The notes beneath the pieces are model-generated. The model did not search any database. It worked only from the letters and a program-made list of their open reading frames with translations, and was not told where the DNA came from. DNA of 64,000 bases, taken from Chthoniobacterales bacterium (GTDB lineage: Bacteria > Verrucomicrobiota > Verrucomicrobiia > Chthoniobacterales > JACTMZ01). Where the stretch lies: assembly GCA_018402585.1 (NCBI GenBank), contig JAGYIO010000001.1, forward strand, positions 468,400 through 532,399, in the 5' to 3' direction. Of this stretch, positions 53,734-60,502 are shown one piece after another (the stretch's first letter is position 1; every line of letters starts with the position of its first letter). Made by a program: the position numbers and the translations under genes.

Positions 53734-53963
53734 CTGGCCTCCTCCGGCCATTCACCAGCAGACAACGGTTCAACCGGGTCGTAGGCGATTTTAATTTTGC
53801 TCAACGCGGGATTTACTTTGATGCGATTCGGGTGCTTGTGCGGCACAAGGTCGGCCACGGGTTCACCGTTCCGGCAAATGACAAAGGACCCACCGGAGTC
53901 CTCCACCGTGGCGAGCAAGCTGGAGAAATTAGTTTTCGCCTCGTGCACATTGACCGTCTTCAT
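53730..53963 (-). CDS. Phd/YefM-type antitoxin, copy 2
   Basis: ATG 53963 gives 77 residues. It matches copy 1 except for Glu in FVICRNGEPVADL and PEEAR near the C-terminus. Other nucleotide changes between the copies are silent. The DNA-binding N-terminus is unchanged, so cross-regulation between the loci is likely. Confidence 0.92.
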   Translation of the reverse strand: MKTVNVHEAKTNFSSLLATVEDSGGSFVICRNGEPVADLVPHKHPNRIKVNPALSKIKIAYDPVEPLSAGEWPEEAR

Positions 53964-54100
53964 CTCGCAGAGATTAGTCCAGTTAGTCCAATCGCTCAAG
54001 GCCAACATTGTCCACTCAACGCGCCGTCAGCGGCCCGCTCGACGAAATGAAGAACGGCCTGGCGAGCGACCGAGGGTCGGCGAGGCTTCCAACTGACGCT

Positions 54101-54284
54101 GCCCAAACGGGTTTAAACAGAAGATAACGAGCACCGGAGCGGGCGGGCGCTCGGGGCAGATGGCCACAGGCCACCGCAGGCGAGATGAGCGGGAGCGAAG
54201 GAGTCAACAACAACGAAGGTAAATCCCGGAAACCTGAAACCTCTCACGGGGACACAAAGAGCACGGAGCCAGCGAAGAAGGCCT
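54101..54284. repeat. Repeat A and the right arm of repeat B
   Basis: Repeat A runs from AAACGGGTTTAAACAGAAGA to GGAGTCAAC at about 54208. It is followed by AAATCCCGGAAACCTGAAAC and the right arm of repeat B (CTCTCACGGGGACACAAAGA, GCACGGAGCC). The left arm of B is missing. 53964-54100 and 54285-54352 hold no supported gene. Confidence 0.88.
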
Positions 54285-54352
54285 CCAAGGTGACAAAGGA
54301 TGACTCTGCAGGATCAGGTTGACAAAGGTAGGGGTGGATTCATTTTAGTCGT

Positions 54353-54571
54353 ATGAAAGTCGCCTCAAAATCGCCTTCGAATCGGCAGACTCTTACTCTG
54401 ACCCGCAGCGCCTTTGGCATCTTGGACAGCTTGCGCGGCACCGTGCCGAAATCGGTCTTTGTCGAGGAGTTGCTGGCCAAGGAAAAGAAGCGCCGCGAGC
54501 GTGAGGCTTTCTACCGGACCGCGGTCGCGTCCTACACGCCCAGACGTGCGGTTGGAAACGCTCAAACTTAA
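54353..54571 (+). CDS. Putative antitoxin of a CcdB-like module, possibly frameshifted
   Basis: The 72-residue product (SNRQTLTLTRSAFGILDSLR, VEELLAKEKKRREREAFYRT, AVASYTP) looks like a CcdA/MazE-like antitoxin. After SYTP the next frame reads DVRLETLKLNDLITE, which resembles the usual continuation of such antitoxins. A single-base insertion near 54538 may therefore have shortened it. A third frame ends in an ATGA overlap with the toxin start. Confidence 0.65.
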   Translation: MKVASKSPSNRQTLTLTRSAFGILDSLRGTVPKSVFVEELLAKEKKRREREAFYRTAVASYTPRRAVGNAQT

Positions 54572-54644
54572 CGACCTCATCACCGAACGGCATGCGTATC
54601 GACGAACGCCGTCAGAAGCCCGCGGCGACGTTGATCGCCGCGGA

Positions 54645-54938
54645 ATGAATCTGCCGTTGTATTCTTCCACCGCGGACATCTCCCGACCCAATCTCGTCGG
54701 TTTGCAGCATCCCGCCCTGTCCGCTTTGCCCACGCAACTGGTTTGTCCGCTCCGCGAAAATCTTTCGCTCACCCCGCTGCGCGTGAAGATCCGCTGGAGC
54801 GGTGACGACTATGTGGTGGCCTGCGATCTGCTGCGCCCGATCAACACCGCCGCGTTGAAACGCGTCGGTGAATTGGAAGGCGCCGCATCCACAGAAATCC
54901 TGCGCACCTTCCAGCTTTTGCTGACGAGTGAAGAGTGA
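54645..54938 (+). CDS. CcdB-like toxin
   Basis: ATG 54645 gives 97 residues: LYSSTADISRPNLVGLQHPA, then LSALPTQLVCPLREN and DYVVACDLLRPINTAALKRV. This fits the CcdB/MazF-like small-barrel superfamily, which poisons gyrase or cuts mRNA. Its start overlaps a TGA of another frame, typical of coupled TA genes. Assignment to CcdB is from pattern only. Confidence 0.75.
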   Translation: MNLPLYSSTADISRPNLVGLQHPALSALPTQLVCPLRENLSLTPLRVKIRWSGDDYVVACDLLRPINTAALKRVGELEGAASTEILRTFQLLLTSEE

Positions 54939-55045
54939 AATCAGGCCGAGGTTCCAACAGAAGATAACGAAGGCGAATCCCCTAAGCTTGCCCCGCTCTT
55001 CGTTTCCTCTGTTGCTGCAGGCAACCCTCCTGCGCAAGCGTCGGC

Positions 55046-55080
55046 GCAGTGGTCCAGCCTTTTTGGAGTGCGGCGGCCTG
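55046..55080. repeat. REP fragment of the second RAYT family
   Basis: GCAGTGGTCCAGCCTTTTTG, then GAGTGCGGCGGCCTG, matches 62840 onward and the left hairpin of the BIMEs at 35.9 and 36.6 kb. Here it ends abruptly at the stop of the HigA-like gene, so only half the hairpin remains. Confidence 0.8.
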
Positions 55081-55305
55081 CTACACCAACTCAGGAACGT
55101 GGTCGGTCTCGTAGCCTACAACCAGCGTTCCCAGCACATCCATGAACGAGGCGAGCGGATGATTCTCGTCCTCGCCCACCTCGTCGGTAATCTCATCCAA
55201 GAGGGCAACAAGACGTGTGTAATCCGCATCGGAGCGAGGCAAGCAAATGAGCGTGGAAATGGGCGCCCAGTTCCGCGTGAGGGTTTCGAGTTGTGCCGCG
55301 CTCAT
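55081..55305 (-). CDS. HigA-like antitoxin lacking a helix-turn-helix
   Basis: ATG 55305 overlaps the end of the HigB stub (ATGA). The 74-residue product (SADADYTRLVALLDEITDEV-type helix, then ENHPLASFMDVLGTLVVGYE) matches the N-terminal part of HigA-family regulators; the HTH domain is absent. The last codons run into the REP fragment. It probably cannot bind DNA, but it could still bind a HigB toxin. Confidence 0.82.
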   Translation of the reverse strand: MSAAQLETLTRNWAPISTLICLPRSDADYTRLVALLDEITDEVGEDENHPLASFMDVLGTLVVGYETDHVPELV

Positions 55306-55400
55306 ACCCTCCAAGTTCCTTTGTCGTAATCACTATGCGTCAAGATGTGCCGGATGTAAACTTTCCGCCGGTTGTAGTGGATGGCCAAAATACGTTTCAT
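55302..55400 (-). pseudogene. HigB toxin stub (32 codons)
   Basis: The frame starts at ATG 55400, overlapping the ParE stop, and encodes MKRILAIHYNRRKVYIRHIL followed by THSDYDKGTWRV. This is the C-terminal strand and helix of HigB. The N-terminal two thirds are missing. The stub is kept in perfect ATGA overlap with the genes on both sides. Confidence 0.85.
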
Positions 55401-55714
55401 AAGCCTTGCATCCGCTTTCCGAGCACCCGTGCATGCCTTGCCGCATGAATCAAGGCAATGACCACAACAGTTTTTGTCTTTTCTTCGACTGAATACACGA
55501 TCTTGTAGGGAAATTTTGCCGGATATCGCCAACGGATATTTCGGCGGGGATGTTTTTTACAACCGAGCAGGGGATTGACCGCCAAATCAGCCCACACATC
55601 CAGAACCTCACCGGCAAATCTCGTCCCGAGTCCTTGGAGCTTTTGCTCATACCATTCCCCGGCCTCCTCCAAATCGGAATAAAACTCGGGGAGAACGACA
55701 ACTCTCCAATTCAC
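55397..55714 (-). CDS. ParE/RelE-type toxin
   Basis: The 105-residue product (VVVLPEFYSDLEEAGEWYEQ, TRFAGEVLDVWADLAVNPLL, RRNIRWRYPAKFPYKIVYSV, ALIHAARHARVLGKRM) is a clear ParE/RelE-superfamily protein. ParE members inhibit gyrase, while RelE members cut mRNA. It overlaps the upstream antitoxin (ATGA at 55711-55714) and the HigB stub (55397-55400). Confidence 0.92.
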   Translation of the reverse strand: MNWRVVVLPEFYSDLEEAGEWYEQKLQGLGTRFAGEVLDVWADLAVNPLLGCKKHPRRNIRWRYPAKFPYKIVYSVEEKTKTVVVIALIHAARHARVLGKRMQGL

Positions 55715-55926
55715 GAGGAAAATCTCGCTCGAATCCTTACCGCCATGGTCTCCGCCGCAGCAGCCCTTGCCGTGTCTGCTTGATAAGCCGCCAACCGCTG
55801 CTCTACGAGCGCCAGTTCCGAGTCCGAGAGCACCTCATCATCCAGTTCCAAAACATTCCTCAACAATTCCTGCCTTTCCGCCGCAGTGAAACGCGGCAGC
55901 TCCTCAATCACCTGTGCGAAGCTCAT
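55711..55926 (-). CDS. Antitoxin of the ParE-type module
   Basis: The 71-residue acidic protein (SFAQVIEELPRFTAAERQEL, LRNVLELDDEVLSDSELALV) resembles small addiction-module antitoxins of the ParE-linked type. It is the first gene of a chain of four overlapping reading frames on the minus strand. It has no recognisable HTH. Confidence 0.85.
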   Translation of the reverse strand: MSFAQVIEELPRFTAAERQELLRNVLELDDEVLSDSELALVEQRLAAYQADTARAAAAETMAVRIRARFSS

Positions 55927-56054
55927 GAACCAAATTTATCACTTCCCGGGTCAAAATCGATTTTTTTCTCCAATGGCATTCTCCGCGCGCGAACAGGTGG
56001 ATCGCCCGCTCCGAGCGCGATTTTTCGGTCCGGAAATCACGGAGAGACCGTTAA

Positions 56055-56362
56055 GTTGACTCCCTCGCTCCCGCTCATCTCGCCTGCGGTGGCCTGTGGC
56101 CATCTGCCCCGAGCGCCTGCGCGCTCCGGTGCTCGTTACCTTGTGTGCAAAACACTCAGGCCATTCCCCCTCCGTGATCTTCGTGCCTTGGTGAGAGCAA
56201 TGTCCGCCCCTTGCCTCCCGAGCCCCGGCCCGGGAACTTGAGAACTCTCACGGAGACACAAAGAGCACGGAGGAAGCGAGAAAGGACGGCGAGGCCACCA
56301 ACTGACGCGCCCGGACGGGTTTAAACAGAAGATAACGAGCACCGGAGCGCGCGGGCGCTCGG
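56055..56362. repeat. Inverted repeat A, full repeat B, partial direct repeat A
   Basis: 56055-56139 is repeat A in minus orientation. 56145-56296 is a full repeat B. 56310-56362 is the start of a plus-oriented repeat A, cut after GGGCGCTCGGG. The opposing A copies enclose B, so the block could form a long cruciform. 55996-56005 (GGTGGATCGC) is half of an inverted repeat also seen at 63920. No gene is present in 55927-56379. Confidence 0.9.
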
Positions 56363-56379
56363 GTGATCTGTGCAAAAAC

Positions 56380-57861
56380 TCAGGCCGAGCGGCGACGACG
56401 TAGCATGTGCGCACCGAGGCCGACGGCCGCGATGGCAAGCAGCACATAGGTCGAGGGCTCCGGCACGGCCTCGACCCGGATGAGACCTCGCTCCGTGCCT
56501 TGGTAAAGCACGCCATCGGGACTGATCATGCTGACCATCTGCAGCGGGTTGTCGCCGGCTGAGGAGCCGTAGGGAGTGCTGCTGAGCAGTGCACCGGTAT
56601 CCGGATCGATCGTGATCACGCTGTAAACGCCGGTGTTGGTGTCGACACTCATGGTGTAGATGAGGTTGTCCAAAACCGACAAGCGCGGCTCCGCAGCCGA
56701 GGTGATCATGCTGTTCGACCAGACGGTTTGGAGGCTGCCGTCGGCCAGCACATCCACGCGTTGCATACCGCCGACGAACGGCGCGGATGCGGGGTCGCTC
56801 GGACCGCTCTCCGCCGACGGCGGATACGGGTAGCCGTAGGTGCTCGGATAATAAATACTGTTGCCCACGGCGATCGCCGCATCCTCGTTGCCGCTATTCA
56901 CGCCGGCGGTCAGGAAGGGCACCGAGCCGACCAAGGCGCCGGAACTTGTCTGGTAAACCAGGATGTTCTCTTGCGGTGCGGCGTTGTCGGTAATCGTCAG
57001 GTATTCATAGCCGGTGTCTGGTCCGAAAAAAGCCGGCGTGGCGCCCGTGCCCCAACTCAACTGCCCGGGCTTGCGGGCCGGACCTGCGTCATAGGTTTCA
57101 CGCCAAAGTTGCTCCGGTGCGCTGGTCCCTGCATTGAACATGTAGAGAGCGGCGGTGGAGGCAACGGCCACACCGGCGGGCGAAGACGAAATGCTGTTGG
57201 CGACCTGCTCGCCGGCCGGCAGGGTGAAGTGTGCGGTCTGCGCGGTGGTAGGATCGTAATAGCCGACCACCGCCCCCGAACCGGCCGATGTTCCCTGGGC
57301 AGTGGCAAACCAGACCCTTCCTTGGTAGTCGGGAACAAGGCCGACGACATCGGGATAGCCGATTTGCACCGATGACTCGACGTTGAGCGACCAAGAACCG
57401 CCGACCGCCTGGGTGTGGGAAATTCGCTGGAGAAAGCCGTTGGCGTTGACCAGCACCAAGCGGTCGTTGTTGTCCAAGTAGGAATAAATCCCGCCGGCAA
57501 GTTCACTTGTGGTGGACCTGACGAGCTCCATCGGCGTGGCCAGCGACTCGAGCGTGGTCGGGTTGAGGAGGTAAACGTAGGGAGTCCGGTTTTCCAACCG
57601 GGTGGCGACCGACACGATCAGTCCGTCCGATCCCATGAGGATGGTCGGAAAGACAGCGCCGTAATTCGTATTGATGATCGAGACAGGCCCGGAGCCGGGT
57701 CCCGGATTCGTGGTGGCGTCGGACGACGCCGCGTTGGCGTGCATCGTGGCGGTGCCGGGTGGTCCCATGAAAGGGTTGGCCGGGGGAAAAGTTTGCGCCG
57801 TGGCATCGATGGCCAGAAGGAAAGCACAGACCCCGAGACATGGCCGCACGTGAGAAATCAT
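56380..57861 (-). CDS. PEP-CTERM exported protein with beta-propeller-like body
   Basis: This 493-residue protein has a signal peptide (CLGVCAFLLAIDATAQTF). The body has repeated blades of about 45-60 residues (VGLVPDYQGRVWFATAQGTS, AVVGYYDPTTAQTAHFTLPA, SVITIDPDTGALLSSTPYGS), like PQQ/NHL-type propellers. The C-terminus is AVPEPSTYVLLAIAAVGLG followed by MLRRRRSA. The stop lies inside GGCCTGAGTTTTTG, the same word that begins repeat B on the other strand. Confidence 0.9.
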   Translation of the reverse strand: MISHVRPCLGVCAFLLAIDATAQTFPPANPFMGPPGTATMHANAASSDATTNPGPGSGPVSIINTNYGAVFPTILMGSDGLIVSVATRLENRTPYVYLLNPTTLESLATPMELVRSTTSELAGGIYSYLDNNDRLVLVNANGFLQRISHTQAVGGSWSLNVESSVQIGYPDVVGLVPDYQGRVWFATAQGTSAGSGAVVGYYDPTTAQTAHFTLPAGEQVANSISSSPAGVAVASTAALYMFNAGTSAPEQLWRETYDAGPARKPGQLSWGTGATPAFFGPDTGYEYLTITDNAAPQENILVYQTSSGALVGSVPFLTAGVNSGNEDAAIAVGNSIYYPSTYGYPYPPSAESGPSDPASAPFVGGMQRVDVLADGSLQTVWSNSMITSAAEPRLSVLDNLIYTMSVDTNTGVYSVITIDPDTGALLSSTPYGSSAGDNPLQMVSMISPDGVLYQGTERGLIRVEAVPEPSTYVLLAIAAVGLGAHMLRRRRSA

Positions 57862-58053
57862 GGCGAGACTCTCGCCTTGCCCTTCCCAAATTCAAGAGCA
57901 AATCCCGGACGCACGTTCCTACCTTCGTTTCGTTGACTCCCTCGCTCCTCTCGCGCTGCGGTTCCCCTTCCGTCATCTGAGCGAAAAACTCAGGGTTGGG
58001 CAAATCCGGCGAGCGCGGCTCTGGGCAGACCACCCTGTTTACAGGTTGCTGTC

Positions 58054-58081
58054 TTGACAGCAAATATTATGATGTTACCAT
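58054..58081 (+). promoter_or_regulatory. Candidate promoter of the RHH/PIN module (possibly leaderless)
   Basis: TTGACA at 58054-58059 is a perfect -35 box. With a 16-bp AT-rich spacer the -10 would be TACCAT (58076-58081). That places +1 at or next to the ATG at 58088, giving a leaderless mRNA. No Shine-Dalgarno sequence precedes the ATG. Confidence 0.6.
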
Positions 58082-58087
58082 ATCACC

Positions 58088-58339
58088 ATGCGAACAACAG
58101 TGACGATTGAGGCCGACACGGAGCACTTGCTTCGCCAAGAGGTGCAGCGCACGGGGCAATCTTTCAAGAAAGTGCTCAACCTGGCGGTGCGCCGGGCTCT
58201 GCTCGGCGGCGGCCGGCCGGAGTTCCGGGTGGAGCCTCTTTTCGGGGCTCCTTTTCCCGCCGAACTGCAAGGGCGGAGCATGAATCGCTTGGCCGATGCG
58301 CTGGATGACGAGGAGACCATGCACGAGCTGGCGCGATGA
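58088..58339 (+). CDS. Ribbon-helix-helix antitoxin
   Basis: The 83-residue product begins RTTVTIEADTEHLLRQEVQR and continues SFKKVLNLAVRRALLG, an RHH/VapB-like DNA-binding N-terminus. The C-terminal part is the toxin-binding tail. It overlaps the PIN gene by 4 bp (ATGA). Confidence 0.9.
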   Translation: MRTTVTIEADTEHLLRQEVQRTGQSFKKVLNLAVRRALLGGGRPEFRVEPLFGAPFPAELQGRSMNRLADALDDEETMHELAR

Positions 58340-58770
58340 TCCTGCCCGACCTGAATCTGCTGCTCTACGCTTATAATCCGTATTCGCGCGAACACGAATC
58401 CGCTCGCCGCTGGTGGGAATCAGCTTTGGCCGGCGGCGAGATCATCGGGCTGCCGCACGAGATCTCTCTCGGCTTCGTGCGCATCGCAACCCATCCCCGA
58501 CTCGGACCGGCCATGGTATCGGTCGAAGCGGCCAAGCGCGTGGTGCTCACCTGGCTCAAGCAACCCGGCGTCCGTGTTCTTCTGCCGAAGGAAGATCATG
58601 CGGCCAAGGTTCTCGACCTGATGCAACGCGCCGGTGTCTCGGGCGCGCTGACCTCCGATGCCTCCTTGGCTGTCCACGCGATGGAAAACCGCGCCACCCT
58701 CTGCAGCAACGACAGTGACTTCGCGCGTTTCCCCGGCCTCGATTGGAAAAATCCTCTGCGCGCCGACTGA
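58336..58770 (+). CDS. PIN-domain toxin (VapC-like)
   Basis: The 144-residue product has PIN residues in LPDLNLLLYAYNPYSREHES, GLPHEISLGFVRIATHPRLG, GALTSDASLAVHAMENRATL and CSNDSDFARFPGLDW. The ending CSNDSDFARFPGL is typical of a large VapC subgroup. It is coupled to the RHH antitoxin. Confidence 0.93.
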   Translation: MILPDLNLLLYAYNPYSREHESARRWWESALAGGEIIGLPHEISLGFVRIATHPRLGPAMVSVEAAKRVVLTWLKQPGVRVLLPKEDHAAKVLDLMQRAGVSGALTSDASLAVHAMENRATLCSNDSDFARFPGLDWKNPLRAD

Positions 58771-58798
58771 GTGCGGCCTCGCGCGCTCCGGTCATCCG

Positions 58799-58945
58799 GG
58801 CAAAAACTCAGGCCATTTCCTCTCTGTGATCTCTTTGCCTTGGTGAGAGAAATTTCTGCCCCTTGCCGCTCGAGCCTTGGATCGGGAAACTGACACCTCT
58901 CACGGAGACACGAAGCGCACGGAGGCAGCGAGGAAGGAGAGACGG
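58799..58945. repeat. Repeat B copy
   Basis: Full length: ACTCAGGCCATTTCCTCTCT, TTGCCTTGGTGAGAG, centre CGAGCCTTGGATCGGG, then CTCTCACGGAGACACGAAGC and GCACGGAGG. 58946-59060 contains a shortened, inverted fragment of repeat A (CGTTGACTCTCCGCTCCCGC) and no gene. Confidence 0.9.
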
Positions 58946-59060
58946 CGCGCATCCAAGGCAACCTGCCCTTCCCAACTTCGTCACCCTCGTTGCGTTGACT
59001 CTCCGCTCCCGCTCATCTCGCCCGGTGGGCGGCGCTTGCCCGCTCAACGCGCAAAGAAGG

Positions 59061-59464
59061 CCATCGATGAGTTTTCACCCGAAGTGAACGACGCCATAGC
59101 CGCGGCCGGTTTATCGCTCGGACTGCTACCCGGTTGGTTCAACGGTGCCGCTTCGGCTGTCCTCGTTCGCGGGCTGCCCGTCTGAGCTCTGGAGCGTTCT
59201 GCCGTCCAGGCCAAGGATTTCGGCCCATGCTTGACCGTGTACTTCATGGATCGCATCGATTTGATCGCTCTCAAGATGTATGCGGCGCTTGATCCCAAGG
59301 AGGGCCGCCGCCATGTCAAAGATCTCGTCGAAATCGGTCCGATCCGAGAGGAGTTGCTTCACGGGATCCAGTGGATCGGATCTCTGCCGTCCAGTCCCGC
59401 ATTCAAGCAGTCGCTTCACCGCTTGCTGGAGGGCTTCGACGCCGCAGACCTCTACACCGCTTGA
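59061..59464 (+). pseudogene. Truncated copy of the NTase gene with an internal stop
   Basis: The sequence corresponds to 49705-50108 (from the IDEFSPEVNDAIAAAGLSLG codons onward) and lacks the catalytic N-terminal part. A TGA at 59183-59185 interrupts it where the intact gene has GGG. The similarity continues past the stop codon through the terminator and the PEP-CTERM tail, so about 500 bp was duplicated as a block. Confidence 0.93.
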
Positions 59465-59491
59465 GACCTCAGTAAGGAGCGCACGAACCAA

Positions 59492-59517
59492 AACCCCGGC
59501 CCTCGCGGGAGGGGTGT
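59492..59517 (-). terminator. Terminator hairpin of the PEP-CTERM-tail type
   Basis: AAACCCC and GGGGTGTT pair around GGCCCTCGCGGGA, with one mismatch at the base. It lies in the duplicated block after the NTase pseudogene. It is weaker than the copy at 50136. Confidence 0.7.
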
Positions 59518-59540
59518 TGCTCGTGAGCGGCGATGGAAAA

Positions 59541-59595
59541 ATCAGGAAATCTTCGCGCGTTTGCGCCAGCGCATGAAGGCGGCGGCGCCGCGCGC
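59541..59595 (-). pseudogene. Orphan PEP-CTERM 3' end
   Basis: The minus-strand frame GAAAFMRWRKRAKIS and a stop resembles the end of a PEP-CTERM protein, with the stop in the TTTCCTGATTTTT word. The PEP motif itself is lost. It is followed by the terminator hairpin in the same order as at 50.1 and 52.3 kb. Confidence 0.65.
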
Positions 59596-59624
59596 AGTCT
59601 GCCTTGCCCTGCGAGGACCTTCCT

Positions 59625-59972
59625 CTATTTGGATTCAGGAAAAAGAGACGCGTCAACCACGGACAAAACCTCGTCGAGGAGTTCCCTCGGAGCAGAGCCG
59701 ATTTTCTTGGCTCGCCGCGCTCGGTAATCGATCGATTTCATCTGCTCGCACATGACGTATCCAGTCAGACCGCAATGGTCGGGCACCGGCACATGGAACG
59801 GCGTGTCACGTCTGGTGTTAGTGATCGGGCAGCAGACGGCAAGTCGAGTGGCGCGGTTGAACGGCTCGACGCTCACCACGATCGCGGGTCTCCTCCCCAT
59901 CTGCTCGTGCCCGGCCTGCGGATCGAAAGTGAGCACGACCAAGTCCCCTTGGACCGGGACGTAAGCCGCCAT
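59625..59972 (-). CDS. mazF: MazF-type endoribonuclease toxin
   Basis: The 115-residue product has the MazF/PemK motifs YVPVQGDLVVLTFDPQAGHE, then GRRPAIVVSVEPFNRAT, CCPITNTRRDTPFHVPVP and GYVMCEQMKSIDYRARRA. The Arg of the NTRRDTPF word and the following strand form the ACA-type mRNA cleavage site in relatives. It directly follows mazE. Confidence 0.95.
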   Translation of the reverse strand: MAAYVPVQGDLVVLTFDPQAGHEQMGRRPAIVVSVEPFNRATRLAVCCPITNTRRDTPFHVPVPDHCGLTGYVMCEQMKSIDYRARRAKKIGSAPRELLDEVLSVVDASLFPESK

Positions 59973-60236
59973 TTACCAGACCTCCCGGCCCTGCGGTTGC
60001 CCCCAAGTAAACTCTCCTTTAAAAGCCCCAGCCGAACTCGCGTCGACCAAGTCTTTTATCCGGTGCCGACGGCGCACCGGTCGCTCGTCGTGAACCGGAA
60101 CAATGGCAATGTGCGAGCGGTCTTCGGACAGCTCGATGGCCAGATCTGAACCGATCTCCAGGCCAAGCATCTCGACCATGTCTTTGGGAATGCGGACGCC
60201 TTGACTGTTCCCCCAACGCTGCAAAGTGGTGGTCAT
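59973..60236 (-). CDS. mazE: MazE-type AbrB-fold antitoxin
   Basis: The 87-residue product begins with the SpoVT/AbrB swapped-hairpin domain (TLQRWGNSQGVRIPKDMVEM, LGLEIGSDLAIELSED). The C-terminal part would wrap MazF. Its stop codon is immediately before the mazF start, so the two are co-transcribed. Confidence 0.95.
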   Translation of the reverse strand: MTTTLQRWGNSQGVRIPKDMVEMLGLEIGSDLAIELSEDRSHIAIVPVHDERPVRRRHRIKDLVDASSAGAFKGEFTWGQPQGREVW

Positions 60237-60245
60237 GGGTTAAGG

Positions 60246-60261
60246 ATATCCATAGGGATAT
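60246..60261. promoter_or_regulatory. Candidate mazE operator (ATATCC-ATAG-GGATAT)
   Basis: A perfect 6-bp inverted repeat with a 4-bp spacer lies 10 bp upstream of the mazE start, in an AT-rich patch. The position fits autoregulation by MazE. Confidence 0.6.
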
Positions 60262-60298
60262 ACGTCAGCAAGCGCTTTCCCCGAGGTGCCGAGATCTA

Positions 60299-60446
60299 CT
60301 AAAACTCAGGCCATTTCCTCTCCGTGATCTCTGTGCCTTGGTGAGAGCAATATCCGCTCCCTGCCGTCCGAGCCTTAGACCGGGAACCTGTGAACTCTCA
60401 CGGAGACACGAAGAGCACGGAGGCAGCGAGGAAGGACGGCGAGGCT
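60299..60446. repeat. Repeat B copy
   Basis: Full length: ACTCAGGCCATTTCCTCTCC, TGTGCCTTGGTGAGAG, then CTCTCACGGAGACACGAAGA and GCACGGAGG. It is followed by the TTCGTTACCTTTTGTTC linker and, from 60497, the 3' end of the next PEP-CTERM gene. Confidence 0.92.
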
Positions 60447-60502
60447 TCCGGGGGGCCCAGTCCTCCCCCCTTTGTTTCCTTCGTTACCTTTTGTTCAAAA
60501 AC

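Larger units (their letters stand above)
53348..54080. repeat. Duplicated segment, copy 2 of the vapBC locus
   Basis: This is nearly identical to 43624-44357 in the same orientation, about 9.7 kb away. No difference was found in the toxin coding part; several substitutions lie in the antitoxin and beyond. The direct orientation could allow looping-out of everything between. Confidence 0.95.
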
